DNA from: Aricia agestis
Taxonomy: Eukaryota > Arthropoda > Insecta > Lepidoptera > Lycaenidae
Assembly (NCBI RefSeq): GCF_905147365.1
Contig: NC_056412.1
Location: forward strand, 17,972,001-18,036,000
DNA length: 64,000 nucleotides
Reading direction: 5' to 3'
A program made the translations under genes and the position numbers. Under the pieces are notes generated by a model that worked only from the letters and a program-made list of their open reading frames with translations, did not search any database and was not told where the DNA came from. This document shows, piece by piece, positions 61,631-64,000 of this stretch; position 1 is the first letter of the stretch, and every line of letters begins with the position of its first letter.

Positions 61631-63976
61631 GTAAACAAAATATATTAACTTTAGTAATACAATAATAAATTTGATAAACATAATATTTAAAACTGAAAGC
61701 CCAAAAGTCATATTTTTTCATTGATTTTATATTACCTACTCATTACGATAATTTTTTAATGCTTACTAAACCGTTTTGAGTAAGTACTTAATTTAAAATA
61801 AAATTACAAAATAATTTTACATCCTCGTTAATTCAAATAAGCGTTATTTTGATATAATATTTGAGACCTTAAAAATAATATTAATATTTTATTATAATAA
61901 CAAATAATAATAATAGTAAAATTCTTTTAAATATTTCATTTTTACAAAATAAATTTGCGCATTGTTTTTGACGAGGTCACACAGTAGATGCAATTATTTG
62001 GTTTCTTAATATTTCCATAATGGTGGAATAATTTATATTATATTATATTCTATAGCCCAGCCGTAGAACAGACAAAATCCGACTCACACACACTATAATA
62101 CAGCTCGGTCATGTAACAGGAAGAAATTTTTGACTCGTAATAATTATCATTGACCGTCTATAAGGGTTGACTTTGAACATCGCACGCCTTCAATCTAATT
62201 GTCAAATTAACTGTTCAATAAAATTGAAGCGTGATATTGCAAAATCAATAATTGATCGTCTAGGGGCCGACTTCCAGCAAGGTCAATAACCACTAGTGCC
62301 TCATCTCCCTATTTTGACTGTAACCTTCATTTACATCTCCTACTTACCCTACGAATAATAAAAACTATTCTTACCGTTAACTGGCTAGTCTGTGGCGCCC
62401 TCTACTTTTTGACTATAACCTCTTCCCTTGCAGTTCCTCCTGACTCTGGGCTGGCTGGTCTTTGCTGTGCTCTGGGGCGGCGTGCTCTGGGCGGGCGCGG
62501 ACGCAGGCGATCTACAGTACAGATATGACGTCACATTTGCGGCGCAGTACGCGACGTTCGCTCCGCTCGCCGCCGGCCTGTCCTTCGCTTGGCTCATCTA
62601 CACCGTGCACAATGGATATTTTAGTGAGTATCTTAGATAAAATCAATAATTAAAAAAAAACGATATTAATTAGTATTTCCTAACTGTGAAACCACCTTTC
62701 CAACAAAAAAGAGAATCATAGAAATCGGTGCATAAACGACGAAATTATCCGCGAACAAACATAAACAGAAGCATAATATTATACCTGTATAGTCTATACT
62801 ATAGAACTACATGGTAAAATTGAAAAACCTATGCCTACACTAATGTTTACATGCGAATGTGCCTCTGTCTATCCGCCTGTGTGTTGCTTTATGCTTAAAT
62901 CGTTGAGCCGATGGGTATACTTGGAACCCCGGGAAAGGACAAAATATGACGGTTTTTATTGCGGAAAAATGCACGATCACCGAATAATATTTTTTTGCGC
63001 AAACAAAGTTGCCGGTAACATCTAGTTTTATACTAAAATCTTAACCTGTATTTGTATTCTTTGCAGGTATTCTTGCCAGTTTACTAAGTAGCCGACCGCT
63101 TCTCTTCATAAGTCGAATTTCTTACGGTCTCTACCTTACACAATTTATAGTGTTCCTAACTAACTCGGCGATTGTGAAAACTTCCAGAGAATTCACTATT
63201 ATTTCCCTGGTAAGAATTTCAAACTATCTTATTGAATGGTTCTAGGTAATATTTATTTCGGACATTCTTTGCCGTCTTAAAACTTGTGTTAAAGAAACTT
63301 TGCAAAACCAAAAGAGGATTAATGATATTATTTTAAACACAATTTAGTAATTAAATATTGAGAAAATTTAATCTAATCGAGAGTACCTATTAGCGATTTT
63401 GGACAATAACATAATTATTATAATTGCTTTTTTTTGTTGCAGTTTGATATTCACGAGATATCAACGATACTCTCCATATCCATTATTCTGACTATCCTTT
63501 TCATAATACCTCTTCAGTCGCTCCCACGAATTTCATTCACATTTAAAAAAGAAGATGAAAGTGAGAACCAAGAAGAATCCGAGCCCGCAAGCGAGACAGA
63601 AGAAAAAGAGGAGGAAAGTAAACCTGAAGTGAACAACGTAAAAGAAGAAAGACATACGAGAAACTCTTTCATGGCTCACAGAGAAATATTAGAGGAGATA
63701 CCGGAGGCTGATGTAGAATACGAGGAGCAGAGAGACGTGAACGAAGGATTAGAGGGAATCGTCGAGGAGGAGGAGGAAGATGTGGAAGAGGAAATGATGG
63801 AGAGGATCGAGGATGAGGAATTAGAGGTGATCGAGGAAGAAGAGGGTGGGGAGGACTATTGGACGGAGAGAGATGAGAGCCATGGATACTCGAGATACAA
63901 CCAAGACTCGGAGGAGTGGGAGTGGACTGACAGGAACGACGGTACCGGCCCCCAGAGATACCGCTACACCAGATAA
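21046..63976 (+). CDS. NRF-6-like acyltransferase-3 family membrane protein (12 exons, complete CDS)
   Basis: The coding exons are 21046-22816, 24927-25165, 25782-25999, 27266-27408, 38875-39056, 50248-50390, 52212-52380, 54869-55062, 61200-61320, 62434-62623, 63067-63209 and 63443-63976. All introns are GT-AG, the phases join without a frameshift, and the product is 1348 aa. Residues 1-24 look like a signal peptide. Residues 25-550 are low-complexity Asp/Glu/Lys-rich. About 560-735 is an NRF domain with Cys at 570, 616, 638, 686, 691 and 724. From 743 on there are about 11-12 hydrophobic segments of the acyltransferase-3 type, including the family's Arg-x(10)-His pattern (R822, H833) and a 'TDCFLLLSG' motif (868-876). 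Residues 1202-1348 are an acidic tail. Members of this family, named after C. elegans nrf-6, are membrane proteins of unknown acyl substrate implicated in lipid or drug transport; the substrate here is unknown. The exons are GC-richer than the AT-rich introns. Expression evidence is not available. Confidence 0.93.
22983..23008. repeat. Perfect short hairpin in intron 1
   Basis: ACGAGAGACT and AGTCTCTCGT pair around a four-base loop, about 170 bases after the exon 1 donor. Confidence 0.75.
23194..23670 (+). mobile_element. 'GGTTCCGTA...CTTGGCCG' repeat in intron 1
   Basis: TTTAGGGTTCCGTACCCAAA at the start, (TGTCCGTC)n, CAGGCTGTATCTCAACAACC, and CGACTCGCACTTGGCCG at the end. Confidence 0.7.
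23680..24926. other. Remainder of intron 1
   Basis: AT-rich. No recognised element or exon before the acceptor at 24926. Confidence 0.5.
24927..25165 (+). CDS. NRF-6-like gene, exon 2: NRF domain core
   Basis: The acceptor is ...TTACAG at 24921-24926 and the donor GTGAGT starts at 25166. The exon enters in phase 1 and leaves in phase 0, giving residues 591-670. It contains 'MLDATAKIPSGLLQGN', 'LGDFDQCLG' and 'GKYCLAMLD', which match the NRF domain pattern. C616 and C638 are probably disulphide cysteines. Confidence 0.93.
25782..25999 (+). CDS. NRF-6-like gene, exon 3: end of NRF domain
   Basis: The acceptor TTGTTCAG ends at 25781 and the donor GTAAGT is at 26000. It enters in phase 0 and leaves in phase 2 (residues 671-742). 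'WGVCVPSPCEPQDVE' is the typical Cys-x-x-x-x-Cys end of the NRF domain. C724 is a further conserved-type cysteine. The stretch ends just before the first transmembrane segment. Confidence 0.93.
26400..26597 (-). mobile_element. 'GGTTCCGTA' repeat fragment in intron 3
   Basis: In reverse it carries GGGGTTCCGTAGTCAACAAG, a (GTCC)-rich tract, CGCGGTTTTACTCAGAGACT and GCATTTTGTCGG-type blocks, as in the + copy at 48736. Confidence 0.65.
27266..27408 (+). CDS. NRF-6-like gene, exon 4: first membrane span and acidic loop
   Basis: The acceptor TTTTTTCAG ends at 27265 and the donor GTAAGG is at 27409. It enters in phase 2 and leaves in phase 1 (residues 743-790). A hydrophobic helix (about 743-759, 'YYLVVVLIVIVATV') is followed by a short highly acidic Ser/Glu-rich loop. 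A third acidic stretch in the same protein is notable next to the N-terminal extension and the C-terminal tail. Confidence 0.9.
28511..28609. mobile_element. Inverted-repeat element in intron 4
   Basis: GGGCAGGATAATAAGAAATG with TCAGATCACAATAT is mirrored by ATATTGTGATCTGAGGC and TCTTATATTTTACTGCCC. Confidence 0.65.
29519..30597 (-). mobile_element. Helitron-like element with palindromic 3' region and 174-bp internal tandem repeats
   Basis: On the minus strand it starts ATATCTATACTAATATTATA near 30597 and ends CGGGCAACAGCTAGT at 29519. At 29530-29690 the 3'-end motif GACTTCGTCCGCG is repeated four times in alternating orientation. Between 29895 and 30545 a unit of about 174 bp is repeated (CCTGAGATTAGC at 30008, 30182, 30354 and 30529). 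A second Helitron 3' fragment (GTTCCGCGCGGCTTCGC) lies at about 29750. Confidence 0.75.
30610..30761. mobile_element. MITE with TTA target duplication (filled site)
   Basis: TTA at 30607 and 30762 flank ends GGGTCAATTCAGACCGCAAC and its reverse complement. The same flanking DNA at 48081-48095 lacks the insert and has a single TTA (48089-48091), which fixes the boundaries. The type resembles PIF/Harbinger MITEs. Confidence 0.9.
30762..31110 (+). repeat. Interspersed repeat, copy 1 of about 340 bp
   Basis: From GAACTGATG to GTTATGTCTATTGTG it matches 48091-48422 closely, including GTCGAACTACTGGTAGTTAT. Both copies lie directly next to a Helitron-like 5' terminus. Confidence 0.8.
31250..31645 (-). 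mobile_element. LINE C-terminal fragment
   Basis: The minus-strand frame reads 'FRMRSGHLPLNSFGYLF' and 'SPNCEICNKVEDLHHVL', the zinc-knuckle-like C-x2-C...H block at the C terminus of some insect non-LTR elements. Upstream 'PPRIPWFLDF' extends it. The usual last cysteine of the knuckle is Ser. Confidence 0.65.
32140..32928. mobile_element. piggyBac-like MITE copy 2 with nested insertions
   Basis: TTAA plus GAGGAGTCCACACC at 32140 and ATACATCCTC plus TTAA at 32925 are the two ends. Inside lie a fragment of SINE family A (about 32334-32445, 5' part only) and a large inverted repeat (about 32461-32893). Confidence 0.6.
32461..32893. repeat. Large inverted repeat (fold-back) inside the piggyBac-like MITE
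   Basis: TTTCTCTAGCCCCTG ... GCTAGCACGGCGACCAGCGG ... GGTGCCGTTCCGATC is repeated in reverse complement on the right. A third, partial copy (32660-32755) lies between the arms. Confidence 0.75.
33109..33292. mobile_element. MITE with TAA target duplication
   Basis: TAA at 33106 and 33293 flank ends GCCCGGCCGCACATTTTCCG and its reverse complement. The inner arms contain TTTCTGATCAGAAA, itself a palindrome. Confidence 0.8.
33773..34090. mobile_element. MITE with about 26-bp inverted ends
   Basis: CCCTACTCCCGAAACTTATA at the left and, in reverse, CCTTACCCCCGAAACTGATA at the right. The interior has repeated GATTCGAT and GCGGCTCAATTTGGAACTAA blocks. Confidence 0.6.
34129..34185. repeat. Short hairpin
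   Basis: GAAACTTCTATATGGTAATA pairs with TATGGTAACAG-type sequence at the right (GTTACCATCTAGAAGTTTC) across AATTTT. Confidence 0.7.
34230..34405 (+). mobile_element. Helitron-like (Lep1-type) fragment
   Basis: CTCTTCACGCCCAAACCGCT, AAATTTGGTATGGAGATACT and CACGTCATCTAAT at the 3' end. Confidence 0.6.
34751..34894. mobile_element. MITE, GGYCCAATTTCA family
   Basis: The inverted ends are GGTCCAATTTCATCAAAGTC and (reverse) GGCCCAATTTCACCATCG. It belongs with the element at 44225-44364. Confidence 0.65.
35010..35134 (+). mobile_element. Helitron-like (Lep1-type) 3' fragment
   Basis: GAAAAGGACATAGGGTAG ... ATTGCGGGCAACATCTAGT. Confidence 0.6.
35144..35612 (-). mobile_element. Helitron-like element, family 2, carrying a nested MITE
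   Basis: The same ends as 10383-10612: ACTAGCTATTTGACCGAGC at 35144 and CAAGAATTGCTCGTTTAAAG at 35580-35599. Its TA repeat is the target of the MITE at 35313-35569. Confidence 0.75.
35313..35569. mobile_element. TA-target MITE family, copy 2 (intact)
   Basis: The ends are CAGAGTGTAACAAAAATAAG and, in reverse, CAGGGTATAACAAAAATGAG, flanked by TA on both sides inside a TA repeat. Long arms include AGCAGCGCTGAAAGA. Confidence 0.85.
35926..36263 (+). mobile_element. SINE family A, full-length, with A tail
   Basis: GTGGGAGAGCCATGCTTCGG at the 5' end, a CCCTA/CCCTT-rich minisatellite at 36055-36140, and CCCCCTTATTTCAT plus A(10) at the 3' end. Confidence 0.8.
36593..36790 (-). mobile_element. Helitron-like (Lep1-type) element, diverged
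   Basis: ACTAGATAATGCCTGCAACT at the 3' end (reverse), CCTATGTCCTTTTCCGGG, and an ACAGACAG repeat toward the 5' end. Confidence 0.6.
37044..37812. mobile_element. TA-target MITE family, copy 3, enlarged by an insertion
   Basis: CAGGGTGAAAGAAAACTAAG and (reverse) CAGGATGTAACAAAACTAAG ends flanked by TA. The left arm is broken at about 37100 and resumes at about 37600 (GTGTGTATGAATTCCATGTA), so about 500 bp was inserted. Confidence 0.65.
38644..38818. mobile_element. hAT-type MITE upstream of exon 5
   Basis: The 8-bp target duplication AACAAGTT lies at 38636-38643 and 38819-38826. The ends are CAGTGCCGGTTTTAG and (reverse) CAGTAGCCACG. It shares body sequence (GGCGCCCCTTTT; GGTCGCCCAGC) with 39089-39264. 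It stops 56 bases before exon 5. Confidence 0.9.
38875..39056 (+). CDS. NRF-6-like gene, exon 5: start of acyltransferase-3 domain
   Basis: The acceptor TCATTTCAG ends at 38874 and the donor GTAAGT is at 39057. It enters in phase 1 and leaves in phase 0 (residues 791-851). 'FFAAFSLYSSINKL' is followed by 'CIHGLRAIATVALLVAHKF', with Arg822 and His833 in the spacing expected of this membrane acyltransferase family. It joins exon 4 in phase even though the intron is 11.5 kb. Two hAT-type MITEs flank it. Confidence 0.93.
39089..39264. mobile_element. hAT-type MITE downstream of exon 5
   Basis: The 8-bp target duplication CCAATGAG lies at 39081-39088 and 39265-39272. The ends are CAGAGCCGGTTTTAG and (reverse) CAGTAGCGGCG. 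It contains a palindrome CAGTATTACAATATTG (39198-39233). It starts 33 bases after exon 5. Confidence 0.9.
39429..39940 (+). mobile_element. Helitron/SINE-like unit, single forward copy of the 512-bp array unit
   Basis: It starts TCCATACTAATATTATAAAT, has (TGTC)n and a tRNA-like stretch GTCCTGGGTTCGAGTCCCGC at about 39653-39672, and ends near TATGTTTAATAATATTAT. The same unit occurs six times in reverse at 44985-48081. A Helitron-like 3' fragment in the other orientation abuts it (39350-39428). Confidence 0.75.
40400..40472. mobile_element. 73-bp MITE with TTA target duplication
   Basis: TTA at 40397 and 40473 flank GGGCCGCGCTACACCGGAAT and its reverse complement. The inverted counterpart is at 44777-44849. 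Confidence 0.8.
40509..41549 (+). mobile_element. Helitron-like element (left arm of the inverted pair)
   Basis: It starts TCTATACTAATATTATAAAT and ends GTCGCGGGCAACAGCTAGT at 41549, the 5'-TC...CTAGT-3' arrangement of Lep1-type Helitrons. It matches 43976-44733 in reverse. Extra sequences here are about 40838-41027 and the hAT MITE at 41232-41408. A minus-strand 3' end abuts it at 40284-40508. Confidence 0.75.
41232..41408. mobile_element. hAT-type MITE with 8-bp target duplication
   Basis: GTGTGCAC at 41224-41231 and 41409-41416 flanks ends CACGGCCGTAGCTAGG and (reverse) CAGGTCTGTAGCTAAAG. The matching empty site (one GTGTGCAC) is present in reverse in the duplicated copies near 42886 and 44105. 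Confidence 0.85.
41594..41755. mobile_element. MITE with about 60-bp inverted arms
   Basis: CGGTTCCCAATATTTGATCT ... GAGATAGGAATAGCTCACA is mirrored on the right. The 1223-bp duplication begins inside its right arm (41724). Confidence 0.85.
42263..42385. repeat. Near-perfect 123-bp palindrome, copy A
   Basis: Arms of about 61 bp (CGTTAATGCAAGTAATCGGA ... AATACTTTATTAAAAAGCG) with one mismatch near the centre. Likely a MITE. Confidence 0.9.
43486..43608. repeat. Near-perfect 123-bp palindrome, copy B
   Basis: The same as 42263-42385, displaced by 1223 bases. Confidence 0.9.
43976..44733 (-). mobile_element. Helitron-like element (right arm of the inverted pair)
   Basis: On the minus strand it starts ATCTATACTAATATTATAAA at about 44733 and ends CGCGGGAAACAGCTAGT at 43976. 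It carries the TTA-flanked MITE at 44225-44364, absent from the left arm. Confidence 0.75.
44225..44364. mobile_element. MITE with TTA target duplication (filled site)
   Basis: TTA at 44222 and 44365 flank GCCCCAATTTCACCAACG and (reverse) GACCAAATTTCACCAACG. The inverted counterpart at 41101-41120 has the single TAA (41109-41111) and no insert. Confidence 0.9.
44777..44849. mobile_element. 73-bp MITE, inverted counterpart
   Basis: TAA at 44774 and 44850 flank the same 73 bp as 40400-40472, in reverse. Confidence 0.8.
44985..48081 (-). repeat. Tandem array of six Helitron/SINE-like units of about 512 bp
   Basis: Unit boundaries (ATGGATTATAATATT) occur at 45491, 46001, 46515, 47026 and 47539, with the last end at 48077: spacings 510, 514, 511, 513 and 538. 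Each unit, read on the minus strand, starts TCCATACTAATATTATAAAT, has a variable (TGTC)n, a tRNA B-box-like GGTTCGAGTCCCGC and an AT-rich end. Units differ by only a few substitutions and by the (GACA)n length. Confidence 0.92.
48081..48425 (+). repeat. Interspersed repeat, copy 2 of about 340 bp (empty site for the 30610 MITE)
   Basis: GCCGACTTAGAACTGATG continues through GTCGAACTACTGGTAGTTAT, matching 30601-31110 without its MITE. Confidence 0.8.
48736..49190 (+). mobile_element. 'GGTTCCGTA' repeat with internal duplication
   Basis: TTTAGGGTTCCGTAGTCAAC, a long (TGTC)n tract, then TCAGAGACTATAGGACCTAC in two copies (48890 and 49052). Confidence 0.7.
49191..50247. other. End of intron 5
   Basis: AT-rich, with one fold-back at 49716-49762 (CTACGAATAAT ... 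ATTATTCGTAG). No exon was recognised before the acceptor at 50247. Confidence 0.5.
50248..50390 (+). CDS. NRF-6-like gene, exon 6: membrane span with FF..SG-type motif
   Basis: The acceptor GTTTCCAG ends at 50247 and the donor GTAGGC is at 50391. It enters in phase 0 and leaves in phase 2 (residues 852-898). It contains 'GWIFTDCFLLLSGALASY', corresponding to the 'VD.FF..SG' signature of acyltransferase-3 proteins. Confidence 0.92.
50631..50927. mobile_element. MITE with perfect 27-bp inverted ends in intron 6
   Basis: AAAGTTAATATACCTAGCGG plus AATAGAG at 50631 is exactly mirrored at 50901-50927. The interior has no coding signal. Confidence 0.75.
51800..51965 (-). mobile_element. Helitron-like (Lep1-type) fragment in intron 6
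   Basis: CGTACATTTTGCCGC and TCCTATGTCCTTTCCCG blocks in the family order. Both ends are degraded. Confidence 0.55.
52030..52170 (+). mobile_element. SINE family A, 5'-truncated, ending 41 bases before exon 7
   Basis: CCCTCTTAAAAGGCCGGCAA, GGTGACCCGTTTGCTCGTTT and an A-rich tail at 52161-52170. Confidence 0.65.
52212..52380 (+). CDS. NRF-6-like gene, exon 7: membrane span and extracytosolic Trp-rich segment
   Basis: The acceptor TCTTTCAAG ends at 52211 and the donor GTATGT is at 52381. It enters in phase 2 and leaves in phase 0 (residues 899-955). 'RLTPALLAVVLFYAYVW' is followed by 'CQESWWWNILYAQNY', the Trp-rich stretch found in insect NRF-6-like proteins. Confidence 0.93.
52402..52566 (-). 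mobile_element. Helitron-like (Lep1-type) element starting 21 bases after exon 7
   Basis: ACTAGATGACGCCTGAAAGT (3' end in reverse), CCTATGTCCTTTCCTGGGAC and AATATTAGTATGG at the 5' end. Confidence 0.75.
52572..52690. mobile_element. TA-target MITE family, truncated copy
   Basis: AGAGGGTGTAACAAAACAAA at the left. The right end is lost at the junction with the next repeat. Confidence 0.55.
52690..53132 (-). mobile_element. 'GGTTCCGTA...CTTGGC' repeat in intron 7
   Basis: CAGCCAAGTGCGAGTCGGGC at the left and CCCTTTGGGTGCGGAACCCT at the right, with an AGACAGACAGAC tract. Confidence 0.7.
53133..54520. other. Intron 7, no recognised element
   Basis: AT-rich. No transposon end or exon could be supported. 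Confidence 0.5.
54869..55062 (+). CDS. NRF-6-like gene, exon 8: two membrane spans
   Basis: The acceptor TATTCCAG ends at 54868. The donor GTGGGT at 55063 is chosen over GTAAGG at 55058 because only it leaves phase 2 and joins exon 9 in frame. It encodes residues 956-1019. 'CAPQTHQLALDLQL' corresponds to the 'C..HTWYL..D.QL' block of the family. A partial copy of this exon lies at 61107-61163. Confidence 0.92.
55262..55439 (-). mobile_element. Helitron-like (Lep1-type) fragment
   Basis: TCCTATGTCCTTCAAGGCAC, CGGGCGTGAAGAGGTAACAG and CTTTCGCATTTATTAGTACG blocks. Confidence 0.6.
55464..55798 (-). mobile_element. SINE family A, full-length
   Basis: Poly-T at 55464, a G-rich minisatellite at 55575-55665, and GAAGCATGGCTCTCCCACGT at 55798. 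It also has a perfect GGCGTGAAACAGCGC palindrome at 55691-55724. Confidence 0.8.
56029..56105. mobile_element. TA-target MITE family, truncated copy
   Basis: CAGGGTGTAACAAAACTAAG is followed by GAGTTCACTGTAAAACTA. No right end was found. Confidence 0.55.
57188..57254. repeat. Hairpin
   Basis: AATAACGCTTCCTACTCACA pairs with TGTGAGTATGAAGCGTTATT. Confidence 0.75.
57607..57866. mobile_element. Two adjoining inverted-repeat elements
   Basis: First: AGGTCTGATTTTTCAATC / GATTAAAAAACCT (57607-57741) with an inner TGACGCTTTGACA arm. Second: TTTCACCACTTCCTGG / AGAAAGTGGTGAAA (57741-57866) with an inner GTGCCGAATAGGCTAT arm. Their borders touch. Confidence 0.7.
57968..58826 (+). pseudogene. hAT transposase relic (C-terminal part)
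   Basis: A hAT-like terminus CACGGGCGTAGCCAGG is at 57969 and a poly-C run at about 58000-58015. A plus-strand frame carries 'GRQTNRSNIPA', 'YYKINLFIPFLDYTIQQL' and the hAT dimerisation block 'LPVSTATPESSFSSL' (to about 58710). It then changes frame to 'DHGLALMNIHYGIEIDTNEV' and ends 'KNRRLIL' at 58826. A stretch between the two frames is missing. A MITE at 58086-58189 sits in front of the coding part. The right terminus was not found. Confidence 0.8.
58086..58189. mobile_element. MITE nested in the hAT relic
   Basis: ACAACACGGTCAAATTAACT at the left is exactly mirrored at the right (AGTTAATTTGACCGTGTTGT). Confidence 0.85.
59485..60045 (+). mobile_element. tRNA-derived SINE family B, split by another SINE
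   Basis: The tRNA-like head GGAGCGTGGCTCTTGACTCA and GTGGGTTCGATTCCCGC are followed by GATCACCTGATCTGACAAGTAA. The body resumes at 59821 (ACAAGTAAGATGATCC) and ends CACCGAAACCGGTGTGG. Confidence 0.8.
59595..59820 (-). mobile_element. tRNA-derived SINE family C, nested
   Basis: On the minus strand: A box-like GCGTTGGTAGCTCAAG, B box GGGTTCGAATCCCGCC, AAGTTTTCAATGTTCCCGGG, and an (ATT)n tail. ACAAGTAA on both sides (59587-59594 and 59821-59828) is the target duplication. Confidence 0.85.
60419..61163 (+). repeat. Partial duplicate of intron 7/exon 8 inserted next to exon 9
   Basis: It matches 54527-54930 with about 98% identity over the last 200 bases, including the exon 8 acceptor and the first 57 bases of the exon. 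It carries a SINE at 60515-60879 and is bordered by two copies of ATTTATTTGGTTTATAATGA (60389 and 61164). Confidence 0.92.
60515..60879 (+). mobile_element. tRNA-derived SINE family D with 10-bp target duplication
   Basis: The head CGTCCGTGGCCTAATGGGCA and B box GGTTCGAACCC are followed by AAGGAAAACATCGTGAGGAA. TTTGACTAGA at 60505-60514 and 60880-60889 is the target duplication. The paralogous empty site is TTTGACTAGA in the original copy near 54640. Confidence 0.92.
61200..61320 (+). CDS. NRF-6-like gene, exon 9: 'PYLIGLSLG' membrane span
   Basis: The acceptor TTGTTACAG ends at 61199 and the donor GTAAGT is at 61321. An overlapping GTAAGG at 61316 would break the frame into exon 10. It enters in phase 2 and leaves in phase 0 (residues 1020-1060). 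'TSTFARCTPYLIGLSLGIML' matches the 'R..PYLIGL..G' block of NRF-6-like proteins. Confidence 0.9.
61321..62433. other. Intron 9, with an (ATT)n microsatellite
   Basis: ATT repeats are at about 61599-61630, and a single CTACGAATAATAAAAACTA motif lies at about 62350. No exon or transposon was otherwise recognised. Confidence 0.6.
62434..62623 (+). CDS. NRF-6-like gene, exon 10: two membrane spans
   Basis: The acceptor CCCTTGCAG ends at 62433 and the donor GTGAGT is at 62624. It enters in phase 0 and leaves in phase 1 (residues 1061-1123). Hydrophobic helices 'FLLTLGWLVFAVLWGG' and 'FAPLAAGLSFAWLIY' bracket a polar loop. Confidence 0.93.
62840..63025 (+). mobile_element. Helitron-like (Lep1-type) element in intron 10
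   Basis: CGAATGTGCCTCTGTCTATC, CCCCGGGAAAGGACAAAATA and TTGCCGGTAACATCTAGTTT. It ends about 41 bases before exon 11. Confidence 0.65.
63067..63209 (+). CDS. NRF-6-like gene, exon 11: membrane span
   Basis: The acceptor CTTTGCAG ends at 63066 and the donor GTAAGA is at 63210. It enters in phase 1 and leaves in phase 0 (residues 1124-1171). 'RPLLFISRISYGLYLTQF' is the 'P...S..tY..YL.H'-type block near the end of the acyltransferase-3 domain. Confidence 0.93.
63443..63976 (+). CDS. NRF-6-like gene, exon 12: last membrane span and acidic C-terminal tail, stop
   Basis: The acceptor TTGTTGCAG ends at 63442 and the stop TAA is at 63974-63976. It encodes residues 1172-1348. A last helix (about 1177-1196) is followed by a tail of about 145 residues with long Glu runs that ends in an aromatic/Arg-rich stretch. 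Such a tail is longer than usual for the family. No polyadenylation signal can be seen because the window ends 24 bases later. Confidence 0.92.
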   Translation, partial: FDIHEISTILSISIILTILFIIPLQSLPRISFTFKKEDESENQEESEPASETEEKEEESKPEVNNVKEERHTRNSFMAHREILEEIPEADVEYEEQRDVNEGLEGIVEEEEEDVEEEMMERIEDEELEVIEEEEGGEDYWTERDESHGYSRYNQDSEEWEWTDRNDGTGPQRYRYTR

Positions 63977-64000
63977 CGAATGTGTTATTTATTCTAAATA

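Overview
The window is animal nuclear DNA: AT-rich, intron-containing, and packed with transposable-element debris. The repeat content points to a moth or butterfly (Lepidoptera). It includes many Helitron-like copies starting near ATACTAATATTATAAATGCG and ending in CTAGT, 'GGTTCCGTA ... CTTGGCCGG' interspersed repeats, tRNA-derived SINEs with the motif AACATCGTGAGGAAACC, and TTA/TAA, TTAA, TA and 8-bp target-duplication MITEs. No bacterial operon, CRISPR array or intact RNA gene was seen. The species cannot be named from the sequence alone.

Only one cellular protein-coding gene is supported. It lies on the + strand from 21046 to 63976 and encodes an NRF-6-like ('nose resistant to fluoxetine'), acyltransferase-3-type multipass membrane protein. 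I rebuilt it from 12 exons by hand. Every junction has a GT donor and an AG acceptor, all phases fit, and the sum is 4047 nt, i.e. 1348 residues plus stop. Exon 1 carries a signal peptide and a very long Asp/Glu/Lys-rich extension. Exons 1-3 carry a six-cysteine NRF domain, exons 4-12 the membrane acyltransferase domain, and exon 12 a long acidic cytosolic tail. Only 24 bases follow the stop, so the polyadenylation site is outside the window.

Layout. 1-20.8 kb: intergenic DNA made mostly of mobile elements: a composite repeat present twice (341-1478 and 12808-13888), a decayed CR1/Jockey-type LINE (6001-8035, minus), a broken retroelement ORF1-like gene (8350-9208, plus), and two long fold-back elements (11397-12467 and about 17692-18313). 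20.85-22.8 kb: promoter region and exon 1. 22.8-27.4 kb: exons 2-4. 27.4-38.9 kb: intron 4, full of Helitron, LINE and MITE insertions. 38.6-39.3 kb: exon 5, bracketed by two hAT-type MITEs. 39.4-48.4 kb: a Helitron-rich nest inside intron 5 with an inverted duplication, a 1223-bp direct duplication and a six-unit tandem array of about 512 bp. 50.2-63.98 kb: exons 6-12, with a hAT transposase relic and several SINEs in intron 8.

The observation most worth following up is in intron 8. A copy of the 5' part of exon 8 with its own splice acceptor sits 93 bp upstream of the exon 9 acceptor and reads in frame into exon 9. It could therefore give an alternative isoform of the membrane domain. The window also holds several filled/empty insertion-site pairs that define MITE and SINE boundaries to the base.
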